DNA of 43,584 nucleotides from assembly GCA_017509245.1 (NCBI GenBank), contig JAFWQC010000004.1:1-43584 (forward strand). Direction: 5' to 3'. The position numbers were made by a program, and so were the translations under genes. Numbering within the stretch: the first letter of the stretch is position 1; every line of letters starts with the position of its first letter. Under the pieces are notes generated by a model. That model was given only the letters and a program-made list of their open reading frames with translations, did not search any database and was not told the DNA's origin. This DNA is from Clostridiales bacterium. GTDB lineage: Bacteria; Bacillota; Clostridia; Saccharofermentanales; Saccharofermentanaceae. Of this stretch, positions 17,821 through 25,845 are shown piece after piece.

Positions 17821-20591
17821 TGAATACTCTGTCAGCATTATACACATTAGTAATATCACCTCTTGAGCTTCTCTTTGAAACCATCTTCACCATTGCCAAC
17901 AGGATAATAGGCAATGAGGGTTTATCTATTATTTTCTTGAGCCTTGCAGTCAACTTCCTTGTCCTTCCTCTTTACAAGAGAGCTGATGAGCTTCAGGCGG
18001 AAGAGCGTGACATACAGGCCAGGATGGCATACAGGATCAAGCGTACAAAGGAGACCTTCAAGGGTGACGAGCGCTTCATGATGCTCCAGGAATACTACCG
18101 CATCAATAACTACAAGCCCATCTATGCTTTAAGAAGCTCGTTCTCTTTGCTCCTTCAGATCCCGTTCTTCATCGCTGCATATAACCTTCTGTCAGGCATG
18201 CAGAGTCTTCAGGGAATGCCGTTCGGCTTCATAAGCGATCTCGGCAAGGAAGACGCAATGTTCATGATAGGAAGCTTCCCCGTTAACATCCTCCCTATCC
18301 TCATGACATTGATCAATGTCGTTTCCGGAATCATTTACACAAAGGGACACCCCTTGAAGGAAAAGATACAGGTCTACGGACTTGCTGCAGTATTCCTTGT
18401 ACTGCTCTACAGATCACCTTCAGGACTTGTCTTCTACTGGCTCTTAAACAACGTATTCTCGCTCGTTAAGAACGTATTCTATAAGCTCAAGGATCCGAAG
18501 AAAGCTCTGGGCATTGTTCTCGCAATTGCAGGTGTCATTATCCCTGTTATTGCTCTTACAAGAGAGGACTACACACCGAAGCGCAAGCTGTTCCTTGCTT
18601 TATTCGGCTTATTACTCGTTATTCCTCTCGCAGTAAATCTTATAAAGAATAAGATCAAAAAACGCCCTGCGGGGCCGGTTACGGAAGACAGGGGAACATT
18701 TGCCGCAGGAGTCATCCTGATGGCGGTAATTACGGGAATACTTATACCTGCAGCCGTTATCAACGATTCTACAGTGGAGTTCATTAATCCGGTCAATCCT
18801 CATAATCCTGCTGATTATATAATCAATTCGGCACTGCTCGCCTTCGGAAGCTGGGTCTTATGGGTCAGCGTATTCTATTATTTCATGAGCGTCAGAGCCA
18901 AAGCATTATTCAGCAAAGTGATCTGCGCCATCTGCGGAACGGCGGTCATCAACTATCTGCTCTTCGGAACCCGCTTAGGCGTCATGTCCTCAACACTGCA
19001 TTACGAGGTCTTGCCCGAATATCCGGTTCCTGCATATCTGTTAAACACAGCTGTCGTATTTGCAGTTGCTCTGATACTTATCCTTTTACATTCCAGATTC
19101 CCAAAGATAACAAGAACGCTTCTCACCGCGGGCATCCTTGCAGCCGCCGGGATCGGCATGTTAAATATCTCTGGCATATGCAAGACATATTCCTGGTATC
19201 TTTCCAACAATGCAGCCTCTGAAGAGATGCCTGAGATCCCCTTAAGCAAGGATGGTAAGAATGTTGTTGTCCTTATGCTGGACCGTGCGATGGGAACCCA
19301 GGTGCCCTATATATTCAATGAGAAGCCTGAACTCAAGGAACAGTTCGACGGCTTTACCTATTACAAGAACACAATATCCTTCGGCCAGTGCACAAACATT
19401 GCATCTCCTGCTATCTGGGGAGGCTACGAGTACACGCCCGAGAGGATTAATGCCCGAGATAGCGAAAGCCTTGAGAGCAAGCACAATGAGTCCTTAAAGG
19501 TCATGCCTGTCATCTTCGGCGATAAAGGCTATGAAGTCACGATTTTCGATCCCCCGTTCGCAGGCTACAGCTACGTTCCGGATCTGTCGATCTACGATGA
19601 CCACCCTGAATTCAACTGCAGCAATCTGAGCGGAAGATTTAACTACTTCGAGAACAGCGATGACAGTGACCTTGCGCCTCTGATCGCGTTAAGGACCGAT
19701 GAGATCCGTAACCGCAATTTCTTCTGCTACTCACTCATGAAGGTCTCTCCCCTGCTGATCCAGGGCACACTATACAACGGAGGAAAGTATAACGAAGCAC
19801 TGTACACCGGTACTGATAAGAACAGCACGCATAAAGTCTCGCTTGAACAGCAGATGTCCGGCCTGTCAACAGGCACCGGTTTCAGCAATGTCTTCCTCGA
19901 CTCTTATGCCGTGCTTGATAATCTTCCTGAACTTACGGCAGTCAGTGACAGTGATAAGAATACTTTCCTGCTGATGGCCAACGACACGACACATTCACCG
20001 TGCCTTTTGCAGGAACCTGATTATGTGCCTGCCCTGATAATCGACAACACTGAATACGATAAGGACATGATCTCCAAATACACGGTAGACGGTGTGACGA
20101 TGAAGATGACAGAGGAAAGCCAGATCACCCAGTATCACGTTGATATGGCCGCTTTCCTCAAACTCGGCGAATGGTTTGACTACCTGCGCGAAAATGATGT
20201 CTACGACAATACAAGGATCATCATCGTATCCGACCACGGAAAGAACCTCGGCCAGTTCGGCTACGACCTTAACGGCGCAGACCTCGAGAATTTCATGCCG
20301 ACCTTAATGGTAAAGGACTTTGATGCTCACGGATATACCGTATCGGATGAGTTCATGACCAACGGCGACACGCCTGTCCTTGCCACTTCCGGTCTCATCG
20401 AAAACCCGGTTAACCCCTTTACAAAGAATCCCATAAATTCAGATCTCAAGAACGGTCCTCAGACTGTCTTTTATACCAACCGCTGGCAGGTGGACGAGAA
20501 TAACGGCAATAAATTCTTCCCCGGCATATGGTATACGGTCGAAGGCGATCCGCACGACCCTGACAACTGGGAAAGACTTGGCGTCTACTGA
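17820..20591 (+). CDS. YidC-like / LTA-synthase-like phosphotransferase fusion, copy 7
   Basis: This 923-aa copy starts at ATG 17820, overlapping the copy 6 stop. Candidate active-site residues are Asp488 (MLDRAMG), Thr525 (NTISFGQCT), His in NDTTHSP, and Asp805-His806 (SDHGKN). The first ~225 residues match the other copies nearly perfectly. The linker and second membrane block are the most divergent of the array (for example FVLWVSVFYYFMS for FVLWGGVFYFFM, and a TREDYTPKRK loop replacing the R-x-DLDARQK loop). The nucleophile region also differs (QCTNIASPAIWGG). It is therefore either the oldest copy or one under less exchange with its sisters. It ends the array; the following 159 nt hold promoter- and hairpin-like elements. 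Confidence 0.9.
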   Translation: MNTLSALYTLVISPLELLFETIFTIANRIIGNEGLSIIFLSLAVNFLVLPLYKRADELQAEERDIQARMAYRIKRTKETFKGDERFMMLQEYYRINNYKPIYALRSSFSLLLQIPFFIAAYNLLSGMQSLQGMPFGFISDLGKEDAMFMIGSFPVNILPILMTLINVVSGIIYTKGHPLKEKIQVYGLAAVFLVLLYRSPSGLVFYWLLNNVFSLVKNVFYKLKDPKKALGIVLAIAGVIIPVIALTREDYTPKRKLFLALFGLLLVIPLAVNLIKNKIKKRPAGPVTEDRGTFAAGVILMAVITGILIPAAVINDSTVEFINPVNPHNPADYIINSALLAFGSWVLWVSVFYYFMSVRAKALFSKVICAICGTAVINYLLFGTRLGVMSSTLHYEVLPEYPVPAYLLNTAVVFAVALILILLHSRFPKITRTLLTAGILAAAGIGMLNISGICKTYSWYLSNNAASEEMPEIPLSKDGKNVVVLMLDRAMGTQVPYIFNEKPELKEQFDGFTYYKNTISFGQCTNIASPAIWGGYEYTPERINARDSESLESKHNESLKVMPVIFGDKGYEVTIFDPPFAGYSYVPDLSIYDDHPEFNCSNLSGRFNYFENSDDSDLAPLIALRTDEIRNRNFFCYSLMKVSPLLIQGTLYNGGKYNEALYTGTDKNSTHKVSLEQQMSGLSTGTGFSNVFLDSYAVLDNLPELTAVSDSDKNTFLLMANDTTHSPCLLQEPDYVPALIIDNTEYDKDMISKYTVDGVTMKMTEESQITQYHVDMAAFLKLGEWFDYLRENDVYDNTRIIIVSDHGKNLGQFGYDLNGADLENFMPTLMVKDFDAHGYTVSDEFMTNGDTPVLATSGLIENPVNPFTKNPINSDLKNGPQTVFYTNRWQVDENNGNKFFPGIWYTVEGDPHDPDNWERLGVY

Positions 20592-20622
20592 TCTATGTCC
20601 TGACCGGCGGTTCGAAATCAGA

Positions 20623-20651
20623 TTGAAACCGCTGTAATCATTAAATAATAT
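20623..20651 (+). promoter_or_regulatory. Candidate promoter for the membrane protein and LCP genes
   Basis: TTGAAA (20623-20628) and TAATAT (20646-20651) are spaced by 17 nt in the gap after the array. The -35 matches 5 of 6 and the -10 matches 4 of 6 consensus positions. A TATACT at 20671-20676 is an alternative -10 without a good -35. Confidence 0.4.
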
Positions 20652-20685
20652 TTACTTCTTTTCAGGGGTGTATACTTTAAGGTGA

Positions 20686-20707
20686 GCATTCATGGACATA
20701 TGAATGC
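20686..20707 (+). promoter_or_regulatory. Perfect inverted repeat in the leader before 20751
   Basis: GCATTCAT and ATGAATGC form an 8-bp perfect dyad around a 6-nt loop. GTG (20682-20684) and CAC (20710-20713 region) could extend it across a small internal loop, and CCTTTTATTTA follows. It may be a weak terminator or attenuator between the array and the next gene, or a protein-binding operator. A weaker hairpin, GCGGTT/AACCGC (20607-20632), lies just upstream without a U-run. Confidence 0.4.
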
Positions 20708-20750
20708 CCGCACGCCTTTTATTTACAGGGCAATGAGGGGGTACTGAAGT

Positions 20751-22112
20751 ATGCGCATTATCGAAACAGACAATGCCCGTTTAAAAAGGACAATTGGTGT
20801 CTTTGCTGCGCTCTTATGCGTTTTCCTGATCCCCATGGTCAGTCTTGCAGCAGGCCCCGATACGTCCGGCGGCTCAAGATTCGTGACGGATCTGGCATTT
20901 TATGCGGGCGCTTTCTCTACTGCAGTCACAGCTTCCGTCAACCCTTCCGCCACCATGGCAGTCCTGGCCATTTTAGGCTCCATCGAGAATGCCGCAATAT
21001 ACTCACCTGATTCTGCTGCACTTAATAATGTCGCGGATTTCCTTAACGGTGTCCCCATCATCAGGGAGGTGGGCAAGCTCCCCATCGCCAACCCATACGC
21101 AGCAGTATTCCTTACCCTTGTTGCAGCAGCACTCATCGTCGTTCACTCATTTGCAGAATCCAAGATGGTATCTGAGGAGACGATCGACAAGCTCGACAAA
21201 CTTATCGGTTATATATGCACCGTCTCAATATCACTCCTGCCGTTCATTACTACGGAAGCTCTTGAAGCAGACCCTCCGGGAGCAAAAGGCGGTGTCGTGA
21301 TCTTCAAAGCTGCAGGCGCATTCAGCAGGTCAGCTGCTCCTGGTCTTGGCACATATCTTCTCGCAGGTGTCACGGTCATCGCCATAACCATCTTCTATAA
21401 CTGTATTTATTCGTGCGTCAACGACTGGGAACTTATCGTTGCCGCGATCCCCGTAAAGGGAACAAGCCTTATCTGGCAGATCATAAAGGCCGTTCTTCAT
21501 ACAGTCCTTCTCGTACTCCAGATTTTCGCGCCCGTGGTAAGCTTCATAGTCAGCATACATCTTGCGGTGGCAGGCCTTATCCTGTTCCGGATCTTATCGA
21601 GGATCTCTCAGTACTACAAAGACGTCTATGTTTACACGGTGCTCCGCAGGATATTCAAGCGCAACGATCCCGTTCCGAAGATCGAGAAGCACGTCCCGCG
21701 CAGACTTAAGAAACTCTATCCTTCAATGGAGATCGCGATGTCAGTCTACACATTCCACGGCGTTGCGCGTCTTGCAAAGCGCTCAAGGGTCTGGCTCATC
21801 AAGGAAGGTGACAGGACAGATCTCGTATATAAAAGACTCATCAGAAAGCCCTACATAATTTCGTGGAGCGCCCTTCTCGAAAATCATGAGGGCAAGACAG
21901 TATATCTTGAGAACTGTGCGAGATTCATAAAGATCCGCACTGAAGATCTTAAACTCGAGCTCGTCATGTCCTCACGTTATAAGCCTGAGATACCGATGCT
22001 GACAGAACTCCTTGGCCTCAAGGACTTTGAACCCGTCAAGCAGGAGATAAAGGAAAACAAAAAGCTCAAGCGCAAATTGCGCAGAAAGAAGAACGCAGCG
22101 GAATCCATATAA
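20751..22112 (+). CDS. Multi-pass membrane protein of unknown function
   Basis: I do not recognise this 453-aa protein. It begins with a signal-like segment (residues about 13-33, ending SLAAG). Hydrophobic stretches follow at about 44-75, 113-135, 150-170, 200-222 and 235-290, and then a basic cytoplasmic region of about 160 residues ending in a strongly Lys/Arg-rich tail (KENKKLKRKLRRKKN). The part around residues 325-425 is a mixed sequence rich in beta-type and charged residues that could be a small folded domain. ATG 20751 has GAGGGGG about 10 nt upstream. The gene lies 23 nt before the LCP gene, so the two are probably co-transcribed, and the position suggests a membrane role in surface-polymer export or assembly (inference from location only). 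Confidence 0.75.
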   Translation: MRIIETDNARLKRTIGVFAALLCVFLIPMVSLAAGPDTSGGSRFVTDLAFYAGAFSTAVTASVNPSATMAVLAILGSIENAAIYSPDSAALNNVADFLNGVPIIREVGKLPIANPYAAVFLTLVAAALIVVHSFAESKMVSEETIDKLDKLIGYICTVSISLLPFITTEALEADPPGAKGGVVIFKAAGAFSRSAAPGLGTYLLAGVTVIAITIFYNCIYSCVNDWELIVAAIPVKGTSLIWQIIKAVLHTVLLVLQIFAPVVSFIVSIHLAVAGLILFRILSRISQYYKDVYVYTVLRRIFKRNDPVPKIEKHVPRRLKKLYPSMEIAMSVYTFHGVARLAKRSRVWLIKEGDRTDLVYKRLIRKPYIISWSALLENHEGKTVYLENCARFIKIRTEDLKLELVMSSRYKPEIPMLTELLGLKDFEPVKQEIKENKKLKRKLRRKKNAAESI

Positions 22113-22135
22113 GAATGTAAAGGGATAATGTTCAT

Positions 22136-23746
22136 ATGAAGCACACATTCGAGAAGATCAAGATCGACCGGGAAAAGAAAGCGCGAGAGAAACGGAAGAA
22201 CCGCGCATGGAAGGCATTTGCAGGAATATTTCTCCTTGCCCAGGGCATATCTTCAGGCTACGCCTTCTACAGAGCATACACGCTGGGAATGCTTCCGGGC
22301 AAACTCCTTTTTATGTTCGGAGGCTTGCTCCTTGTGCTCTTCTTCCTCAACTACCTTCTCTTCTTTGCAGGCGTCAAGGCAAACGGCGCAAGGGCATTCC
22401 GCCGCTCCATAGCGGTTATCCTGGCATTAGCCATCGGCGCAGGATGCTTTTATGCGGGAAACTTCATGAGGGATATCAATTCCACGGTAGATGAGATAAC
22501 GGTTACGGACAAGGAAACCGTAGCCGCAACCATGAATGTCTATGTCGTGACCAGGGACAGGGCCGTGAGCCTTTCAGACTGCAAAAACTATTCTTTCGGC
22601 GTGGTCGGAGGAAATGACGGCGCCGCCTCTTTCGCGGCAATAACAAAGATAAAGACCGAGCTCGGCTCTGAGCTCAGTGACAAATCTTACGAATCCATAT
22701 CCGGACTTGCCGAAGCACTTTACAAGGGCGAGATCGGCGCGGCTGTCATCGACACTAATTATGTTGAGATACTCAAAGAGACTGAGAAGTTTGCTGATTT
22801 CGATGACAAGGCAAAATTCATCGCGGCAGTCAATATTACACCTGAAGAATTAAGCGCTGCAGAAGCATCACATTCCTACCAAAAGGGACCTGTTGACAAG
22901 CCCGTTGAGATAGCGCCTGCCACCGGCAAGGTAAACAACGTTGATATCGAACCTTTCATCGTTTATATCAGCGGTTCAGATACGAGAGACAAGATGTTCA
23001 AGGTCTCCAGAAGCGACGTAAATATCCTCATGGTCGTAAATCCCCAGACCAAGCAGATTCTCCTGCTCAACACCCCGCGTGACTATTACATTCCTAACCC
23101 GAGATCGAGCTACGGCACCAAGGATAAGCTGACTCATCTCGGCATCTACGGAGTCGACTGTTCGATCACGGGTCTTGAGAATCTGTATGGCGTAGACATC
23201 AACTACTATGTCCAGATTAACTTCACAGGTACAGAGACTCTTATCGACGACATAGGCGGCGTTTCCATCAACAACCCGCAGAGCTTCAGTGCAAGAGGAT
23301 ATAACTTCCCTGCCGGAGATATCACTCTTAACGGACCACAGGCAGTCGTCTATGCCCGTGAGCGCTATGCATTCACGACCGGCGACAATATGCGCGGCCA
23401 GAACCAGATGCGCCTCATTACTGCAATAATCAAGAAACTCACATCACCTTCAGCTGAATACATCATCAAGTACAAGGCTATCCTGACAGATCTTCAGGGC
23501 TTCATAGTAACCAACATGGAATCAGATGAGATCGACGCACTCGTCAAGATGCAGCTGAACGACCTCGCTTCATGGAACGTCAAATCCTATGCAGTAACAG
23601 GCACCGGCGGCTCTGACATCACCTATTCGATGCCCGGCCAGAATCTCTATGTAACATATCCTGACCAGGACTCCGTAAACAGAGGTGCCGCTCTGGTGAA
23701 CAAAGTCCTCACAGGCGGAACACTGACTGATGAGGACGTGGGCTGA
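22136..23746 (+). CDS. LCP (LytR-CpsA-Psr) family cell-wall polymer ligase
   Basis: This 536-aa protein likely transfers lipid-linked anionic polymer to peptidoglycan on the outer membrane face. It has a basic N-terminus, three helices (about 25-47, 55-80 and 90-108), an extracellular region at about 130-240 resembling part of a solute-binding-protein fold (GVVGGNDGA, ALYKGEIGAAVID), and the LCP catalytic domain at about 275-450. LCP features include the phosphate-binding Arg near 315 in NTPRDYY, KLTHLGIYG, the D-x-N-Y-Y-V-Q-I-N-F strand, GPQAVVYARERY, and Arg426 in the GQNQMRLI segment. Such multi-helix LCPs with a binding-protein-like insert occur in Clostridia. It follows the phosphotransferase array and a glycerophosphotransferase, which fits attachment of a polyol-phosphate polymer. 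The next gene is convergent. Confidence 0.88.
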   Translation: MKHTFEKIKIDREKKAREKRKNRAWKAFAGIFLLAQGISSGYAFYRAYTLGMLPGKLLFMFGGLLLVLFFLNYLLFFAGVKANGARAFRRSIAVILALAIGAGCFYAGNFMRDINSTVDEITVTDKETVAATMNVYVVTRDRAVSLSDCKNYSFGVVGGNDGAASFAAITKIKTELGSELSDKSYESISGLAEALYKGEIGAAVIDTNYVEILKETEKFADFDDKAKFIAAVNITPEELSAAEASHSYQKGPVDKPVEIAPATGKVNNVDIEPFIVYISGSDTRDKMFKVSRSDVNILMVVNPQTKQILLLNTPRDYYIPNPRSSYGTKDKLTHLGIYGVDCSITGLENLYGVDINYYVQINFTGTETLIDDIGGVSINNPQSFSARGYNFPAGDITLNGPQAVVYARERYAFTTGDNMRGQNQMRLITAIIKKLTSPSAEYIIKYKAILTDLQGFIVTNMESDEIDALVKMQLNDLASWNVKSYAVTGTGGSDITYSMPGQNLYVTYPDQDSVNRGAALVNKVLTGGTLTDEDVG

Positions 23747-23819
23747 GGGGAAGGTTGCGGCATACAGGATACAAGGTTTTCAAATGCGGCCCGGTTTTGG
23801 CTGGCACTACGGCTTGGGC

Positions 23820-24254
23820 TTATTTCTCCGGCGGCAGTATGTTTTTCTCGTAATAATGCTTGATGATCGACCTTCTTGTAACGATCCCTATGAACATTCC
23901 CCTGTCATCCGTGATCGGTACGAAGTTTGAATCCATGGTCTTGGTGATCAGTTCCTCAACAGACTGTGTTATCAGAACCGGCCTGTACTTATATTTGTTG
24001 AGATTTACATCTGACAGCTTGAACTGCTTTAAGCTCTCGATTGCCATTGTGTGGGGCTCTCCGCCCTCACCCTTTACGATGAACCACAGAAGATCACCTT
24101 CGCTTACCGTTCCGACATAGTGTCCTTCCCTGTCGATGACAGGAACTGCCGCATAAGAGGTGCTGTGCATCTTCTCCAATGCCTGATCAACCGTAATGTC
24201 GTTATAAAGATATGTGATCTCCTGCTTGGGTCTGGTGAAAAAAGCTATATTCAT
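23820..24254 (-). CDS. Two-CBS-domain protein
   Basis: This 144-aa soluble protein consists almost wholly of a tandem CBS (Bateman) pair: the first at about residues 12-75 (AVPVIDREGHYVGTVSEGDLL) and the second at about 85-138 (FVPITDDRGMFIGIVTRRSII). Such stand-alone pairs bind adenosine nucleotides, including cyclic dinucleotides, and act as energy or second-messenger sensors; the ligand here is unknown. Its ATG overlaps the stop of the upstream gene by one base (TAATG on the minus strand), so translation is probably coupled to the esterase-family protein. A GGDEF protein elsewhere in the window makes nucleotide signalling plausible, but no link is shown. Confidence 0.85.
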   Translation of the reverse strand: MNIAFFTRPKQEITYLYNDITVDQALEKMHSTSYAAVPVIDREGHYVGTVSEGDLLWFIVKGEGGEPHTMAIESLKQFKLSDVNLNKYKYRPVLITQSVEELITKTMDSNFVPITDDRGMFIGIVTRRSIIKHYYEKNILPPEK

Positions 24255-25831
24255 TAAGCGCCGCCTAAATCCTTATCAATTCTTACCTGGAAAGGTGTAG
24301 CGGTAAGACCGTTCTGCGCGTGCAGTGGAGTCGGCCCGTATGAGAAGAATGCATATCTTACCTTGGAAGGGAATTCAACCAGCGGGCATGAGAGCAGGAC
24401 GGTCTTTCCGTCGAAGTCCACCGAAGCCTCAGCCGGATAGAATGTTCCGTCATCACCTGCAAGTTCAAAGCCCGAATCATCCGGTCCGAAGCCTGTTGTA
24501 AGGTTGAGGAGGAGGTAATCTCCGCCAAATGTGATCTCAACGCCTTCGCCTCTTCTTGCGTCAATTATGAAAGGCGATACGGCGTCGACCTTTTCAAATC
24601 CGTAAACGAACTTCTCTGCAAGGAGCGCAAGCCTGTCGCCCGGAGTCTTCTTGTCTGACGGGAACAGGTTATTGAACTCGCCGCAGTCGACGATGACAGC
24701 CATGTAGACATTGGGCATGTCGATCGCCACGATCTGCTGCTGCTCGCGGAGGAGCGGCCAGGACATATCGTCGTAGTTCATGTATTTACGGTCTTTTGAA
24801 ATATACATAGGAAGCTGGCAGAAGATGAACGGCAGCTGGTCGTCGAAGAAGACGTCGCGCCATTCTTTTATCATGGTCTCGAAAACATGGCCATACTCTG
24901 ACTGATGTCCGTCAGTATCCGCCTCACCCTGGTAGAATATAACGCCTCTTAAAGTATAGGGCGCGATCCTTAAGATCATGCACTCAAAAGCAGCTCCGGG
25001 ATGCCTTGAAGACCTGTGTCCGACCGGCGCCGGCCACGGTGCGGGACCGAACTTGAGATCAGCCTCCGGATATGTCATCCAGGGGTTCTCAGCAAGGGCC
25101 TCATTGAGGATCTCGTTATATTTTGCATATCTTTCATTGAACTCGGCATCAGCCTTGTCGAATTCCTCCGGTGTGAGCTCAGAAGCCGCATCGTCGAAAT
25201 CCTTGATATACTGCGTGCCTTCCTTCGTTGTAAGAAGGGATTCAACGCTCTGCCAGTTATCTATCGTGGCTCTTGTGGCGCAGCACTGAATGATACCGAT
25301 CTTGGCATCAAGCCTGGCCTCGAGTTCTCTTGCGAAATAGAAAGCAACAGCGCTCATCTGCCCTGCTGTCTCACTGTTGACCTCAGTCCACTGGGCAGCA
25401 TCTTCGGCTCTTGCCTGATCTTCATTTAAATGACCGAATGCAGGCACCTTATAGTACCTGATCTCAGTCTGACCTATCTTTGGAATGATAAACTTGGCAA
25501 ATTCGGACCTGACGAGAGGATAATCCATGTTGCCGCCGCCTGCAGCAAGCCAGACCTCACCGGCATACGCGTCTCTGATGATCAGGGATTCAACTTCGTC
25601 TTCCGAGACCTTGATCTCATAAGGTCCGCCCGGTTCATCCACGGGCTCAAGGCATACAAGGAAGCTTCCATCCTGCTCGGTACCGCATGTACCGGAGGAG
25701 ATCTCCTCCCCATCCTTGCAAAGCGTACACCTGATAACGCAGGTCTTATCGGAATAACCGAACACACGGAGTTCGGCGCCCCACTGGAAGACCATTTTAT
25801 CTTTAAATATGCCGTTAAGTTTAATTGCCAT
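24254..25831 (-). CDS. Sialate O-acetylesterase (SASA) family protein, catalytic residues missing
   Basis: This 525-aa protein has the SASA layout: an N-terminal beta region, the SGNH-hydrolase-like core from about residue 90, and a C-terminal beta domain. The family normally deacetylates sialic acids or acetylated plant glycans. Conserved pieces include VWLAAGGGNMDYPL (family form W-L-x-S-G-Q-S-N-M), GVIFYQGEADTDGH and GDRLALLAEKFVYG. The nucleophile Ser is Gly100 (codon 25532-25534, GGGNM), and the His of the D-I-H-P motif is Phe390 (NNLFPSDKK). With both catalytic residues lost it is likely a binding or regulatory pseudoenzyme, or one that uses other residues. There is no signal peptide, so it is cytosolic. 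ATG 25831 is only 8 nt from a TATAAT on the same strand. It is coupled to the CBS gene. Confidence 0.8.
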   Translation of the reverse strand: MAIKLNGIFKDKMVFQWGAELRVFGYSDKTCVIRCTLCKDGEEISSGTCGTEQDGSFLVCLEPVDEPGGPYEIKVSEDEVESLIIRDAYAGEVWLAAGGGNMDYPLVRSEFAKFIIPKIGQTEIRYYKVPAFGHLNEDQARAEDAAQWTEVNSETAGQMSAVAFYFARELEARLDAKIGIIQCCATRATIDNWQSVESLLTTKEGTQYIKDFDDAASELTPEEFDKADAEFNERYAKYNEILNEALAENPWMTYPEADLKFGPAPWPAPVGHRSSRHPGAAFECMILRIAPYTLRGVIFYQGEADTDGHQSEYGHVFETMIKEWRDVFFDDQLPFIFCQLPMYISKDRKYMNYDDMSWPLLREQQQIVAIDMPNVYMAVIVDCGEFNNLFPSDKKTPGDRLALLAEKFVYGFEKVDAVSPFIIDARRGEGVEITFGGDYLLLNLTTGFGPDDSGFELAGDDGTFYPAEASVDFDGKTVLLSCPLVEFPSKVRYAFFSYGPTPLHAQNGLTATPFQVRIDKDLGGA

Positions 25832-25839
25832 ACCTTTTT

Positions 25840-25845
25840 ATTATA
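25840..25845 (-). promoter_or_regulatory. -10 element suggesting a nearly leaderless transcript
   Basis: On the minus strand a perfect TATAAT lies 8 nt before the ATG at 25831. Initiation at the usual distance would leave a leader of 0-2 nt. No convincing -35 was found at 16-18 nt. The AAAAAGG between them is too close to the ATG for a normal ribosome binding site. Confidence 0.3.

Larger units (their letters stand above)
1..20591 (+). repeat. Tandem array of seven YidC-phosphotransferase paralogues
   Basis: Seven direct paralogous genes in one orientation start near <1, 2456, 5268, 8064, 12252, 15056 and 17820. The spacing is about 2.8 kb, except where a glycerophosphotransferase gene (10918-12246) is inserted. 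The first ~225 codons of each are almost identical in DNA, while the C-terminal ~450 codons diverge more. The junctions between copies are tight: the 1/2 and 6/7 junctions are TAATG overlaps, and the others are 13-37 nt apart. The array continues beyond the left edge of the window by at least the missing N-terminus of copy 1. Confidence 0.95.

Noticed and set aside
1..20591. Arylsulfatase function for the array enzymes, matured by the radical SAM protein
   Set aside because: No C-x-P-x-R or S-x-P-x-R formylglycine motif is present; the nucleophile position is a Thr in an EptA-like context.
23760..23830. Possible intrinsic terminator between the LCP and CBS genes (GCCCGG with TTGGGC, then TTATTT)
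   Set aside because: The stem relies on two G-T pairs and a large loop, and the T-run is interrupted; too weak to annotate.
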